In this document: one piece after another, positions 37,901-50,556 of the stretch | How positions within the stretch are numbered: position 1 is the first letter of the stretch | How the letters are laid out: each line of letters begins with the position of its first letter | Origin: Tupaia tana | Taxonomy: Eukaryota > Chordata > Mammalia > Scandentia > Tupaiidae | Direction: 5' to 3' | NCBI GenBank assembly: GCA_026018925.1 | Contig: JAKSZU010000130.1 | Location: 186,001-250,000, forward strand | DNA: 64,000 nt | Made by a program: the position numbers and the translations under genes | Notes under the pieces: model-generated | Databases searched by the model: none | What the model was told of the DNA's origin: nothing | Seen by the model: only the letters and a program-made list of their open reading frames with translations

Positions 37901-40900
37901 GGGCTTATTAACAAAACAAAAGATGGAGCTGAGAGTCAGAGAGAAATTCTACCTTTAAAAAAACGCAAAAAGGAAAAATTAACAAAAAAAAAATGAGAAG
38001 ACAGAAGAAGAGAGAAAAAGAGACCTCAGAGACACAGAGACCGGGATAGAAGGCCAGAGGGGCTCCCTACCACACTAGCTTTGCTTGCTGGAGGCTGAAT
38101 TATGAGTAGAAAACCTTCATTTCTCCTGTGCCTGAAATATCGAGTTCCCAGTATCCATGTGGAATCTTCTCAGAGAATGGCTCAACTCTCCTGCCTGGAA
38201 AAAGGAGCAGAAGGGCTTATTAACAAAACAAAAGATGGAGCTGAGAGCCAGAGAGAAATTCTACCTTTAAAAAAACGCAAAAAGAAAAAATTACCCAAAA
38301 AAAAATGAGGAGACAGGAGAAGAGAGAAACAGAGACCTCAGAGACACAGAGACAGGGACAGAAGGCCAGAGGGGCTCCCTACCACACTATCTTTGCTTGC
38401 TGGAGGCTGAATTATGAGTAGAAAACCTTCATTTCTCCTGTGCCTGAAATATCGAGTTCCCAGTATCCATGTGGAATCTTCTCAGAGAATGGCTCAACTC
38501 TCCTGCCTGGAAAAAGGAGCAGAAGGGCTTATTAACAAAACAAAAGATGGAGCAGAGAGTCAGAGAAAAATTCTACCTTTAAAAAAACGCAAAAAGGAAA
38601 AATTTCCCCCAAAAAAATGAGAAGACAGAAGAAGAGAGAAACAGAGACCTCAGAGACACAGAGACCAGGATAGAATGCCAGAGGGGCTCCCTACCACACT
38701 AGCTTTGCTTGCTGGAGGCTGAATTATGAGTAGAAAACCTTCATTTCTCCTGTGCCTGAAATATCTAGTTCCCAGTATCCATGTGGAATCTTCTCAGAGA
38801 ATGGCTCAACTCTCCTGCCTGGAAAAAGAAGCAGAAGGGCTTATTAACAAAACAAAAGATGGAGCTGAGAGCCAGAGAGAAATTCTACCTTTAAAAAACG
38901 CAAAAAGGAAAAATTACCAAAAAGAAAATGAGGAGACAGGAGAAGAGAGAAACAGAGACCTCAGAGAAACAGAGACAGGGGAGAAGGCCAGAGGGGCTCC
39001 CTACCACACTAGCTTTGCTTGCTGGAGGCTGAATTATGAGTAGAAAACCTTCATTTCTCCTGTGCCTGAAATATCTAGTTCCCAGTATCCATGTGGAAAC
39101 TTCTCAAGAATGGCTCAACTCTCCTGCCTGGAAAAAGGAGCAGAAGGGCTTATTAACAAAACAAAAGATGGAGCTGAGAGCCAGAGAGAAATTCTACCTT
39201 TAAAAAAACGCAAAAAGGAAAAATTACCAAAAAAAAAAAAATGAGGAGACAGGAGAAGAGAGAAACAGAGACCTCAGAGACACAGAGACAGAGATAGAAG
39301 TACAGAGGGGCTCCCTACCACACTAGGTTTGCTTGCTGGAGGCTGAATTATGAGTAGAAAACCTTCATTTCTCCTGTGCCTGAAATATCTAGTTCCCAGT
39401 ATCCATGTGGAATCTTCTCAGACAATGGCTCAACTCTTCTGCCTTGAAAAAGGAGCAGAAGGGCTTATTAACAAAACAGAAAATGGAGCTGAGAGCCAGA
39501 GAGAAATTCTACCTTTAAAAAAACGCAAAAAAGGAAAAATTACCAAAAAAAAATGAGGAGACAGGAGAAGAGAGAAACAGAGACCTCAGAGACACAGAGA
39601 CAGGGATAGAAGGCCAGAGGGGATCCCTACCACAATAGCTTTGCTTGCTGGAGGCTGAATTATGAGTAGAAAACCTTCATTTCTCCTGTGCCTGAAATAT
39701 CTAGTTCCCCGTATCCATGTGGAATCTTCTCAGAGAATGGCTCAACTCTCCTGCCTGGAAAAAGGAGCAGAAGGGCTTATTAACAAAACAAAAGATGGAG
39801 CTGAGAGCCAGAGAGAAATTCTACCTTTAAAAAAACGCAAAAAGGAAAAATTACCAAAAAAAAAATGAGGAGACAGGAGAAGAGAGAAACAGAGACCTCA
39901 GAGACACAGAGACCGGGATAGAAGGCCAGAGGGGCTCCCTACCACACTAGCTTTGCTTGCTGGAGGCTGAATTATGAGTAGAAAACCTTCATTTCTCCTG
40001 TGCCTGAAATATCTAGTTCCCAGTATCCATGTGGAATCTTCTCAGAGAATGGCTCAACTCTCCTGCCTGGAAAAAGGAGCAGAAGGGCTTATTAACAAAA
40101 CAAAAGATGGAGCTGAGAGCCAGAGAGAAATTCTACCTTTAAAAAAACGCAAAAAGGAAAAATTACCAAAAAAAAATGAGGAGACAGGAGAAGAGAGAAA
40201 CAGAGACCTCAGAGACACAGAGACAGAGATTGAAGGCCAGAGGGGCTCCCTACCACACTAGCTTTGCTTGCTGGAGGTTGAATTATGAGTAGAAAACCTT
40301 CATTTCTCCTGTGCCTGAAATATTTAGTTCCCAGTATCCATGTGGAATCTTCTCAGAGAATGGCTCAACTCTCCTGCCTGGAAAAAGGAGCAGAAGGGCT
40401 TATTAACAAAACAAAAGATGGAGCTGAGAGCCAGAGAGAAATTCTACTTTTAAAAAAACGCAAAAAGGAAAAATAACCAAAAAAAATGAGGAGACAGGAG
40501 AAGAGAGAAACAGAAACCTCAGAGACACAGAGACCAGGAGAGAAGGCCAGAGGGGCTCCCTACCACACTAGCTTTGCTTGCTGGAGGCTGAATTATGAGT
40601 AGAAAACCTTCATTTCTCCTGTGCCTGAAATATCGAGTTCCCAGTATCCATGTGGAATCTTCTCAGAGAATGGCTCAACTCTCCTGCCTGGAAAAAGGAG
40701 CAGAAGGGCTTATTAACAAAACAAAAGATGGAGCTGAGAGCCAGAGAGAAATTCTACCTTTAAAAAAACGCAAAAAGGAAAAATTACCCAAAAAAAAATG
40801 AGGAGACAGGAGAAGAGAGAAACAGAGAGCTCAGAGACACAGAGACAGGGATAGAAGGCCAGAGGGGCTCCCTACCATACTAGCTTTGCTTGCTGGAGGC

Positions 40901-41526
40901 TGAATTATGAGTAGAAAACCTTCATTTCTCCTGTGCCTGAAATATCTTGTTCCCAGTATCCATGTGGAATCTTCTCAGAGAATGGCTCAACTCTCCTGCC
41001 TGGAAAAAGGAGCAGAAGGGCTTATTAACAAAACAAAGATGGAGCTGAGAGCCAGAGAGAAATTCTACATTTAAAAAAAGGCAAAAAGGAAAAATTACCA
41101 AAAAAAAAATGAGAAGACAGGAGAAGAGAGAAACAGAGACCTCAGAGACACAGAGACAGGGATAGAAGGCCAGAGGGGATCCCTACCACACTAGCTTTGC
41201 TTGCTGGAGGCTGAATTATGGGTAGAAAACCTTCATTTCTCCTGTGCCTGAAATATCTAGTTCCAAGAATCAATGTGGAATCTTCTCAGAGAATGGCTCA
41301 ACTCTCCTGCCTGGATAAAGGAGCAGAAGGGCTTATTAACAAAACAAAAAATGGAGCTGAGAGCCAGAGAGAAATTCTACCTTTAAAAAAACGCAAAAAG
41401 GAAAAATTACCAAAAAAAGGAGGAGACAGGAGAAGAGAGAAACAGAGACCTCAGAGACACAGAGAAGGGGATAGAAGGCCAGAGGTGATCCCTACCACAC
41501 TAGCTTTGCTTGCTGGAGGCTGAATT
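34677..41526 (+). repeat. HOR block 4: 22 monomers
   Basis: Monomer starts: 34677, 34989, 35303, 35614, 35925, 36235, 36547, 36858, 37169, 37479, 37790, 38102, 38414, 38726, 39036, 39350, 39662, 39974, 40285, 40595, 40907, 41218. It equals block 3 except that the fourth, 'catgcgg', monomer is replaced by four others (35,614, 35,925, 36,235, 36,547) and one monomer is added at 38,726. The four replacing monomers occur in the same order in block 5 (42,153 3' half, 42,464, 42,774, 43,086). At 36,547/36,858 the order jumps from the first monomer of the 4-monomer module straight to the 'aaaagcagag' monomer, a visible recombination junction. Confidence 0.88.
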
Positions 41527-41838
41527 ATGAGTAGAAAACCTTCATTTCTCCTGTGCCTGAAATATCTAGTTCCAAGTATCCATGTGGAATCTTCTCAGAG
41601 AAAGGCTCAACTCTCCTGCCTGGAAAAAGGTGCAGAACGGCTTATTAACAATACAAAGATGGAGCTGAGACCCGAGAGAAATTCTACCTTTAAATAAACG
41701 CAAAAAAAAAAAATTACCAAAAAAAAAAAATGAGGAGACCGGAGAAGAGAGAAACAGAGACCTCAGAGACACAGAGACAGGGATAGAAGGCCAGAGGTTC
41801 TCCCTACCACACTAGCCTTGCTTGCTGGAGGCTGAATT
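41527..41838 (+). repeat. A-type monomer, start of block 5
   Basis: Body bases are A-type (gtgcagaacgg, aacaatacaaag, gagacccgagag, AATAAA at 41,693-41,698), but the start reads 'gaattatgag' like ordinary monomers. The tail monomer 41,218-41,526 precedes it. Confidence 0.87.
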
Positions 41839-43085
41839 ATGAGTAGAAAACATTCATTTCTCCTGTGCCTGAAATATCTAGTTCCCAGTATCCATGTTGA
41901 ATCTTCTCAGAGAATGGCTCAACTCTCCTGCCTGGAAAAAGGAGCAGAAGGGCTTATTAACAAAACAAAAGATGGAGATGAGACCCAGAGAGAAATTCTA
42001 CCTTTAAAAAAACGCAAAAAGGAAAAATTACCAAAAAAAAAAAATGAGGAGACAGGAGAAGAGAGAAACAGAGACCTCAGAGACACAGAGACAGGGATAG
42101 AAGGCCAGAGGGGCTCCCTACCACACTATCTTTGCTTGCTGGAGGCTGAATTATGAGTAGAAAACCTTCATTTCTCCTGTGCCTGAAATATCTAGTTCCC
42201 AGTATCCATGTGGAATCTTCTCAGAGAATGGCTCAACTCTCCTGCCTGGAAAAAGGAGCAGAAGGGCTTATTAACAAAACAAAAGATGGAGCTGAGAGCC
42301 AGAGAGAAATTCTACCTTTAAAAAAACGCAAAAAGGAAAAATTACCAAAATAAAATGAGGAGACAGGAGAAGAGAGAAACAGAGACCTCAGAGACACAGA
42401 GACAGTGATAGAAGGCCAGAGGGGCTCCCTACCACACTAGCTTTGCTTGCTGGAGGTTGAATTATGAGTAGAAAACCTTCATTTCTCCAGTGCCTGAAAT
42501 ATTTAGGTCCCAGTATCCATGTGGAATCTTCTCAGAGAAGGGATCAAATCTCCTGCCTGGAAAAAGGAGCAGAAGGGCTTATTAACAAAACAAAAGATGG
42601 AGCTGAGAGCCAGAGAGAAATTCTACTTTTAAAAAAACGCAAAAAGGAAAAATAACCAAAAAAAATGAGGAGACAGGAGAAGAGAGAAACAGAAACCTCA
42701 GAGACACAGAGACCAGGATAGAAGGCCAGAGGGGCTCCCTACCACACTAGCTTTGCTTGCTGGAGGCTGAATTATGAGTACAAAACCTTCATTTCTCCTG
42801 TGCCTGAAATATCGAGTTCCCAGTATCCATGTGGAATCTTCTCAGAGAATGGCTCAACTCTCCTGCCTGGAAAAAGGAGCAGAAGGGCTTATTAACAAAA
42901 CAAAAGATGGAGCTGAGAGCCAGAGAGAAATTCTACCTTTAAAAAAACGCAAAAAGGAATAATTACCCCAAAAAAAATGAGGAGACAGGAGAAGAGAGAA
43001 ACAGAGACCTCAGAGACACAGAGACAGGGATAGAAGGCCAGAGGGGCTCCCTACCACACTAGCTTTGCTTGCTGGAGGCTGAATT

Positions 43086-44328
43086 ATGAGTAGAAAACCT
43101 TCATTTCTCCTGTGCCTGAAATATCTTGTTCCCAGTATCCATGTGGAATCTTCTCAGAGAATGGCTCAACTCTCCTGCCTGGAAAAAGGAGCAGAAGGGC
43201 TTATTAACAAAACAAAGATGGAGCTGAGAGCCAGAGAGAAATTCTACATTTAAAAAAAGGCAAAAAGGAAAAATTACCAAAAAAAAAATGAGAAGACAGG
43301 AGAAGAGAGAAACAGAGACCTCAGAGACACAGAGACAGGGATTGAAGGCCAGAGCGGCTCCCTACCACACTACCTTTGCTTCCTGGAGGCTGAATTATGA
43401 GTAGAAAACCTTCATTTCTCCTGTGTCTGAAATATCTAGTTCCCAGTATCCATGTGGAATCTTCTCAGAGAATGGCTCAACTCTCCTGCCTGGAAAAAGG
43501 AGCAGAAGGGCTTATTAACAAAACAAAAGATGGAGCTTAGGGCCAGAGAGAAATTCTACCTTTAAAAAAACGCAAAAAGGAAAAATAACCAAAAAAAATG
43601 AGGAGACAGGAGAAGAGAGAAACAGAGACCTCAGAGACACAGAGACAGGGATAGAAAAGCAGAGCTTATCCCTACCACACTAGCTTTGCCTACTGGAGGC
43701 TGAATTATGAGTAGAAAACCTTCATTTCTCCTGTGCCTGAAATATCTAGTTCCAAGTATCGATGTGGAATCTTCTCAGAGAAAGGCTCAACTCTCCTGCG
43801 TGGAAAAAGGAGCAGAAGGGCTTATTAACAAAACAAAGATGGAGCTGAGAGCCAGAGAGAAATTCTTCATTTAAAAAAACGCAAAAAGGAAAAATTACCA
43901 AAAAAAAAATGAGGAGACAGGAGAAGAGACAAACAGAGACCTCAGAGACACAGAGACAGGAATAGAAGGCCAGAGGGGCTCCCTACCACACTAGCTTTGC
44001 TTGCTGGAGGCTGAATTATGAGTAGAAAACATTCATTTCCCCTGTGCCTGAACTATCTAGTTCCCCGTATCGATGTGGAATCTTCTCAGAGAATGGCTCA
44101 ACTCTCCTGCCTGGAAAAAGGAGCAGAAGGGCTTATTAACAAAACAAATATGGAGCTGAGAGCCAGAGAGAAATTCTACCTTTAAAAAAACGCATAAAGG
44201 AAAAATTAACAAAAAAAAAATGAGAAGACAGAAGAAGAGAGAAACAGAGACCTCAGAGACACAGAGACCGGGATAGAAGGCCAGAGGGGCTCCCTACCAC
44301 ACTAGCTTTGCTTGCTGGAGGCTGAATT
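43086..44328 (+). repeat. 4-monomer module M4 (block 5)
   Basis: Members at 43,086, 43,397, 43,707 and 44,018. M4-4 here has 'acattcatttcccctg' and 'cctgaactatc', the form found in blocks 5, 6 and 7 but not in block 1. M4-2 has 'gagcttagggcc'. M4-4 has 'aacaaatatggag' and 'cgcataaagg'. Confidence 0.85.
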
Positions 44329-46193
44329 ATGAGTAGAAAACCTTCATTTCTCCTGTGCCTGAAATATCTAGTTCCCAGTATCCATGTGGAATCTTCTCAG
44401 AGAATGGCTCAACTCTCCTGCCTGGAAAAAGGAGCAGAAGGGCTTATTAACAAAACAAAAGATGGAGCTGAGAGCCAGACAGAAATTCTACTTTTAAAAA
44501 AACGCAAAAAGGAAAAATTACCCAAAAAAAAATGAGGAGACAGGAGAAGAGAGAAACAGAGACCTCAGAGACACAGAGACAGGGACAGAAGGCCAGAGGG
44601 GCTCCCTAGCACACTATCTTTGCTTGCTGGAGGCTGAATTATGAGTAGAAAACCTTCATTTCTCCTGTGCCTTTAATATCGAGTTCCCAGTATCCATGTG
44701 GAATCTTCTCAGAGAATGGCTCAACTCTCCTGCCTGGAAAAAGGAGCAGAAGGGCTTATTAACAATACAAAAGATGGAGCTGAGAGTCAGAGAAAAATTC
44801 TACCTTTAAAAAAACGCAAAAAGGAAAAATTTCCCCAAAAAAAATGAGAAGACAGAAGAAGAGAGAAACAGAGACCTCAGAGACACAGAGACCAGGATAG
44901 AAGGCCAGAGGGGCTCCCTACCACACTAGCTTTGCTTGCTGGAGGCTGAATTATGAGTAGAAAACCTTCATTTCTCCTGTGCCTGAAATATCTAGTTCCC
45001 AGTATCCATGTGGAATCTTCTCAGAGAATGGCTCAACTCTCCTGCCTGGAAAAAGGAGCAGAAGGGCTTATTAACAAAACAAAAGATGGAGCTGAGAGCC
45101 AGAGAGAAATTCTACCTTTAAAAAACGCAAAAAGGAAAAATTACCAAAAAGAAAATGAGGAGACAGGAGAAGAGAGAAACAGAGACCTCAGAGAAACAGA
45201 GACAGGGAGAGAAGGCCAGAGGGGCTCCCTACCACACTAGCTTTGCTTGCTGGAGGCTGAATTATGAGTAGAAAACCTTCATTTCTCCTATGCCTGAAAT
45301 ATCTAGTTCCCAGTATCCATGTGGAAACTTCTCAAGAATGGCTCAACTCTCCTGCCTGGAAAAAGGAGCAGAAGGGCTTATTAACAAAACAAAAGATGGA
45401 GCTGAGAGCCAGAGAGAAATTCTACCTTTAAAAAAACGCAAAAAGGAAAAATTACCCAAAAAAAAATGAGGAGACAGGAGAAGAGAGAAACAGAGACCTC
45501 AGAGACACAGAGACAGGGATAGAAGGCCAGAGGGGCTCCCTACCACACTAGCTTTGCTTGCTGGAGGCTGAATTATGAGTAGAAAACCTTCATTTCTCCT
45601 GTGCCTGAAATATCTTGTTCCCAGTATCCATGTGGAATCTTCTCAGAGAATGGCTCAACTCTCCTGCCTGGAAAAAGGAGCAGAAGGGCTTATTAACAAA
45701 ACAAAGATGGAGCTGAGAGCCAGAGAGAAATTCTACATTTAAAAAAAGGCAAAAAGGAAAAATTACCAAAAAAAAAATGAGAAGACAGGAGAAGAGAGAA
45801 ACAGAGACCTCAGAGACACAGAGACAGGGATAGAAGGCCAGAGGGGATCCCTACCACACTAGCTTTGCTTGCTGGAGGCTGAATTATGGGTAGAAAACCT
45901 TCATTTCTCCTGTGCCTGAAATATCTAGTTCCAAGTATCCATGTGGAATCTTCTCAGAGAATGGCTCAACTCTCCTGCCTGGAAAAAGGAGCAGAAGGGC
46001 TTATTAACAAAACAAAAAATGGAGCTGAGAGCCAGAGAGAAATTCTACCTTTAAAAAAACGCAAAAAGGAAAAATTACCAAAAAAAGAGGAGACAGGAGA
46101 AGAGAGAAACAGAGACCTCAGAGACACAGAGAAGGGGATAGAAGGCCAGAGGTGATCCCTACCACACTAGCTTTGCTTGCTGGAGGCTGAAGT

Positions 46194-46506
46194 ATGAGTA
46201 GAAAACCTTCATTTCTCCTGTGCCTGAAATATCTAGTTCCAAGTATCCATGTGGAATCTTCTCAGAGAAAGGCTCAACTCTCCTGCCTGGAAAAAGGTGC
46301 AGAAAGGCTTATTAACAATACAAAGATGGAGCTGAGACCCGAGAGAAATTCTACCTTCAAATAAACGCAAAAAAAAAAAATTACCAAAAAAAAAAAAATG
46401 AGGAGACCGGAGAAGAGAGAAACAGAGACCTCAGAGACACAGAGACAGGGATAGAAGGCCAGAGGTTCTCCCTACCACACTAGCCTTGCTTGCTGGAGGC
46501 TGAATT
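46194..46506 (+). repeat. A-type monomer, start of block 6
   Basis: Has 'gaagtatgag', 'gtgcagaaagg', 'aacaatacaaag', 'gagacccgagag' and AATAAA at 46,360-46,365. The tail monomer 45,886-46,193 precedes it. Confidence 0.87.
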
Positions 46507-47443
46507 ATGTGTAGAAAACATTCATTTCTCCTGTGCCTGAAATATCTAGTTCCCAGTATCCATGTTGAATCTTCTCAGAGAATGGCTCAACTCTCCTGCC
46601 TGGAAAAAGGAGCAGAAGGGCTTATTAACAAAACAAAAGATGGAGATGAGAGCCAGAGAGAAATTCTACCTTTAAAAAAACGCAAAAAGGAAAAATTACC
46701 AAAAAAAAAAAATGAGGAGACAGGAGAAGAGAGAAACAGAGACCTCAGAGACACAGAGACAGGGATAGAAGGCCAGAGGGGCTCCCTACCACACTAGCTT
46801 TGCTTGCTGGAGGCTGAATTATGAGTAGAAAACCTTCATTTCTCCTGTGCCTGAAATATCTAGTTCCCAGTATCCATGTGGAAACTTCTCAGAGAATGGC
46901 TCAACTCTCCTGCCTGGAAAAAGGAGCAGAAGGGCTTATTAACAAAACAAAAGATGGAGCTGAGAGCCAGAGAGAAATTCTACCTTTAAAAAAACGCAAA
47001 AAGGAAAAATTACCCAAAAAAAAATGAGGAGACAGGAGAAGAGAGAAACAGAGACCTCAAAGACACAGAGACCGGGATAGAAGGCCAGAGGGACTCCCTA
47101 CCACACTAGGTTTGCTTGCTGGAGGCTGAATTATGAGTAGAAAACCTTCATTTCTCCTGTGCCTGAAATATCTAGTTCCCAGTATCCATGTGGAATCTTC
47201 TCAGAGAATGGCTCAACTCTCCTGCCTGGAAAAAGGAGCAGAAGGGCTTATTAACAAAACAAAAGATGGAGCTGAGAGCCAGAGAGAAATTCTACCTTTA
47301 AAAAAACGCAAAAAGGAAAAATTACCAAAAAAAAATGAGGAGACAGGAGAAGAGAGAAACAGAGACCTCAGAGACACAGAGACAGTGATAGAAGGCCAGA
47401 GGGGCTCCCTACCACACTAGCTTTGCTTGCTGGAGGTTGAATT

Positions 47444-47755
47444 ATGAGTAGAAAACCTTCATTTCTCCTGTGCCTGAAATATTTAGTTCCCAGTATTCAT
47501 GTGGAATCTTCTCAGAGAATGGCTCAACTCTCCTGCCTGGAAAAAGGAGCAGAAGGGCTTATTAACAAAACAAAAGATGGAGCTGAGAGCCAGAGAGAAA
47601 TTCTACCTTTAAAAAAACGCAAAAAGGAAAAATTACCCAAAAAAAAATGAGGAGACAGGAGAAGAGAGAAACAGAGACCTCAGAGACACAGAGACAGGGA
47701 TAGAAGGCCAGAGGGGCTCCCTACCACAATAGCTTTGCTTGCTGGAGGCTGAATT
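47444..47755 (+). repeat. Chimeric monomer (block 6)
   Basis: The 5' half has 'gaggttgaattatg' and 'atatttagttccc' like 35,925 and 42,464. Its 3' half has 'ttctacctttaaa', 'attacccaaaa' and 'gagacctcag', where those two have 'ttctacttttaaa', 'aaataacc' and 'gaaacctcag'. The 3' half matches the following subtype (36,235, 42,774), so one monomer length was lost here. Confidence 0.7.
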
Positions 47756-49000
47756 ATGAGTAGAAAACCTTCATTTCTCCTGTGCCTGAAATATCGAGTT
47801 CCCAGTATCCATGTGGAATCTTCTCAGAGAATGGCTCAACTCTCCTGCCTGGAAAAAGGAGCAGAAGGGCTTATTAACAAAACAAAGATGGAGCTGAGAG
47901 CCAGAGAGAAATTCTACATTTAAAAAAAGGCAAAAAGGAAAAATTACCAAAAAAAAAATGAGAAGACAGGAGAAGAGAGAAACAGAGACCTCAGAGACAC
48001 AGAGACAGGGATTGAAGGCCAGAGCGGCTCCCTACCACACTACCTTTGCTTCCTGGAGGCTGAATTATGAGTAGAAAACCTTCATTTCTCCTGTGTCTGA
48101 AATATCTAGTTCCCAGTATCCATGTGGAATCTTCTCAGAAAATGGCTCAACTCTCCTGCCTGGAAAAAGGAGCAGAAGGGCTTATTAACAAAACAAAAGA
48201 TGGAGCTGAGGGCCAGAGAGAAATTCTACCTTTAAAAAAACGCAAAAAGGAAAAATAACCAAAAAAAATGAGGAGACAGGAGAAGAGAGAAACAGAGACC
48301 TCAGAGACACAGAGACAGGGATAGAAAAGCAGAGCTTATCCCTACCACACTAGCTTTGCCTACTGGAGGCTGAATTATGAGTAGAAAACCTTCATTTCTC
48401 CTGTGCCTGAAATATCTAGTTCCAAGTATCGATGTGGAAACTTCTCAGAGAAAGGCTCAACTCTCCTGCGTGGAAAAAGGAGCAGAAGGGCTTATTAACA
48501 AAACAAAGATGGAGCTGAGAGCCAGAGAGAAATTCTTCATTTAAAAAAACGCAAAAAGGAAAAATTACCAAAAAAAAAAAATGAGGAGACAGGAGAAGAG
48601 ACAAACAGAGACCTCAGAGACACAGAGACAGGAATAGAAGGCCAGAGGGGCTCCCTACCACACTAGCTTTGCTTGCTGGAGGCTGAATTATGAGTAGAAA
48701 ACATTCATTTCCCCTGTGCCTGAACTATCTAGTTCCCCGTATCGATGTGGAATCTTCTCAGAGAATGGCTCAACTCTCCTGCCTGGAAAAAGGAGCAGAA
48801 GGGCTTATTAACAAAACAAAAGATGGAGCTGAGAGCCAGAGAGAAATTCTACCTTTAAAAAACGCAAAAAGGAAAAATTACCAAAAAGAAAATGAGGAGA
48901 CAGGAGAAGAGAGAAACAGAGACCTCAGAGAAACAGAGACAGGGAGAGAAGGCCAGAGGGGCTCCCTACCACACTAGCTTTGCTTGCTGAAGGCTGAATT
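47756..49000 (+). repeat. 4-monomer module M4 (block 6, left), both end members altered
   Basis: Members at 47,756, 48,067, 48,377 and 48,690. The first has 'atcgagttcccag' in place of 'atcttgttcccag' but keeps 'acatttaaaaaaaggc'. The last has only the M4-4 5' half. Confidence 0.78.
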
Positions 49001-49622
49001 ATGAGTAGAAAACCTTCATTTCTCCTGTGCCTGAAATATCTAGTTCCCAGTATCCATGTGGAAACTTCTCAAGAATGGCTCAACTCTCCTGCCTGGAAAA
49101 AGGAGCAGAAGGGCTTATTAACAAAACAAAAGATGGAGCTGAGAGCCAGAGAGAAATTCTACCTTTAAAAAAACGCAAAAAGGAAAAATTACCCAAAAAA
49201 AAATGAGGAGACAGGAGAAGAGAGAAACAGAGACCTCAGAGACACAGAGACAGGGATAGAAGGCCAGAGGGGCTCCCTACCACACTAGCTTTGCTTGCTG
49301 GAGGCTGAATTATGAGTAGAAAACCTTCATTTCTCCTGTGCCTGAAATATCTTGTTCCCAGTATCCATGTGGAATCTTCTCAGAGAATGGCTCAACTCTC
49401 CTGCCTGGAAAAAGGAGCAGAAGGGCTTATTAACAAAACAAAGATGGAGCTGAGAGCCAGAGAGAAATTCTACATTTAAAAAAAGGCAAAAAGGAAAAAT
49501 TACCAAAAAAAAAATGAGAAGACAGGAGAAGAGAGAAACAGAGACCTCAGAGACACAGAGACAGGGATTGAAGGCCAGAGCGGCTCCCTACCACACTACC
49601 TTTGCTTCCTGGAGGCTGAATT
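48067..49622 (+). repeat. 5-monomer unit, first (rearranged) copy (1.56 kb)
   Basis: Monomers 48,067, 48,377 and the 5' half of 48,690 match 49,623, 49,933 and the 5' half of 50,245 at an offset of 1,555-1,556 bp. Both share 'cagaaaatggctc', 'gctgagggcc' and 'cgatgtggaaac'. The unit is completed by 49,001 and 49,312. The third monomer is a chimera (see its own entry). Confidence 0.85.
48690..49000 (+). repeat. Chimeric monomer (block 6): M4-4 5' half, other 3' half
   Basis: The 5' part (acattcatttcccctg, cctgaactatc, ccccgtatcgatg) is M4-4. The 3' part (ctttaaaaaacgc, accaaaaagaaaatgagg, gagaaacagagacaggg) is that of 44,953 and 51,181. The crossover lies between about 48,745 and 48,850. The next monomer (49,001) follows the order of the second parent. 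Confidence 0.85.
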
Positions 49623-50556
49623 ATGAGTAGAAAACCTTCATTTCTCCTGTGTCTGAAATATCTAGTTCCCAGTATCCATGTGGAATCTTCTCAGAAAATG
49701 GCTCAACTCTCCTGCCTGGAAAAAGGAGCAGAAGGGCTTATTAACAAAACAAAAGATGGAGCTGAGGGCCAGAGAGAAATTCTACCTTTAAAAAAACGCA
49801 AAAAGGAAAAATAACCAAAAAAAATGAGGAGACAGGAGAAGAGAGAAACAGAGACCTCAGAGACACAGAGACAGGGATAGAAAAGCAGAGCTTATCCCTA
49901 CCACACTAGCTTTGCCTACTGGAGGCTGAATTATGAGTAGAAAACCTTCATTTCTCCTGTGCCTGAAATATCTAGTTCCAAGTATCGATGTGGAAACTTC
50001 TCAGAGAAAGGCTCAACTCTCCTGCGTGGAAAAAGGAGCAGAAGGGCTTATTAACAAAACAAAGATGGAGCTGAGAGCCAGAGAGAAATTCTTCATTTAA
50101 AAAAACGCAAAAAGGAAAAATTACCAAAAAAAAAAATGAGGAGACAGGAGAAGAGACAAACATGGACCTCAGAGACACAGAGACAGGAATAGAAGGCCAG
50201 AGGGGCTCCCTACCACACTAGCTTTGCTTGCTGGAGGCTGAATTATGAGTAGAAAACATTCATTTCCCCTGTGCCTGAACTATCTAGTTCCCCGTATCGA
50301 TGTGGAATCTTCTCAGAGAATGGCTCAACTCTCCTGCCTGGAAAAAGGAGCAGAAGGGCTTATTAACAAAACAAAAGATGGAGCTGAGAGCCAGAGAGAA
50401 ATTCTACCTTTAAAAAAACGCAAAAAGGAAAAATTAACAAAAAAAAAATGAGAAGACAGAAGAAGAGAGAAACAGAGACCTCAGAGACACAGAGACCGGG
50501 ATAGAAGGCCAGAGGGGCTCCCTACCACACTAGCTTTGCTTGCTGGAGGCTGAATT
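49312..50556 (+). repeat. 4-monomer module M4 (block 6, middle)
   Basis: Members at 49,312, 49,623, 49,933 and 50,245, all intact in order. The M4-4 member has the 'cccctgtgcctgaac' form. Confidence 0.85.
49623..50556 (+). repeat. 5-monomer unit, second copy (matching part, 3 monomers)
   Basis: Counterpart of 48,067-49,000. Here the third monomer (50,245) has its expected 3' half ('attaacaaaaaaaaatgag') as in the 44,018 monomer of block 5, which shows this copy is the unrearranged one. A private change 'acatggacctc' lies near 50,161. Confidence 0.82.

Larger units (their letters stand above)
41527..46193 (+). repeat. HOR block 5: 15 monomers (shortest)
   Basis: Monomer starts: 41527, 41839, 42153, 42464, 42774, 43086, 43397, 43707, 44018, 44329, 44641, 44953, 45264, 45575, 45886. 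Compared with block 4 the C monomer and the following 'gacagtgatag' monomer are fused into one at 42,153, so the offset to block 4 drops from 6,850 to 6,539 bp. It holds a full copy of the 4-monomer module (43,086-44,328). Monomers 44,329-45,574 match 50,557-51,805 in block 6 at an offset of 6,228 bp. Its A monomer starts with 'gaattatg' rather than the 'gaagtatg' of the other A copies, which could reflect local conversion. Confidence 0.87.
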
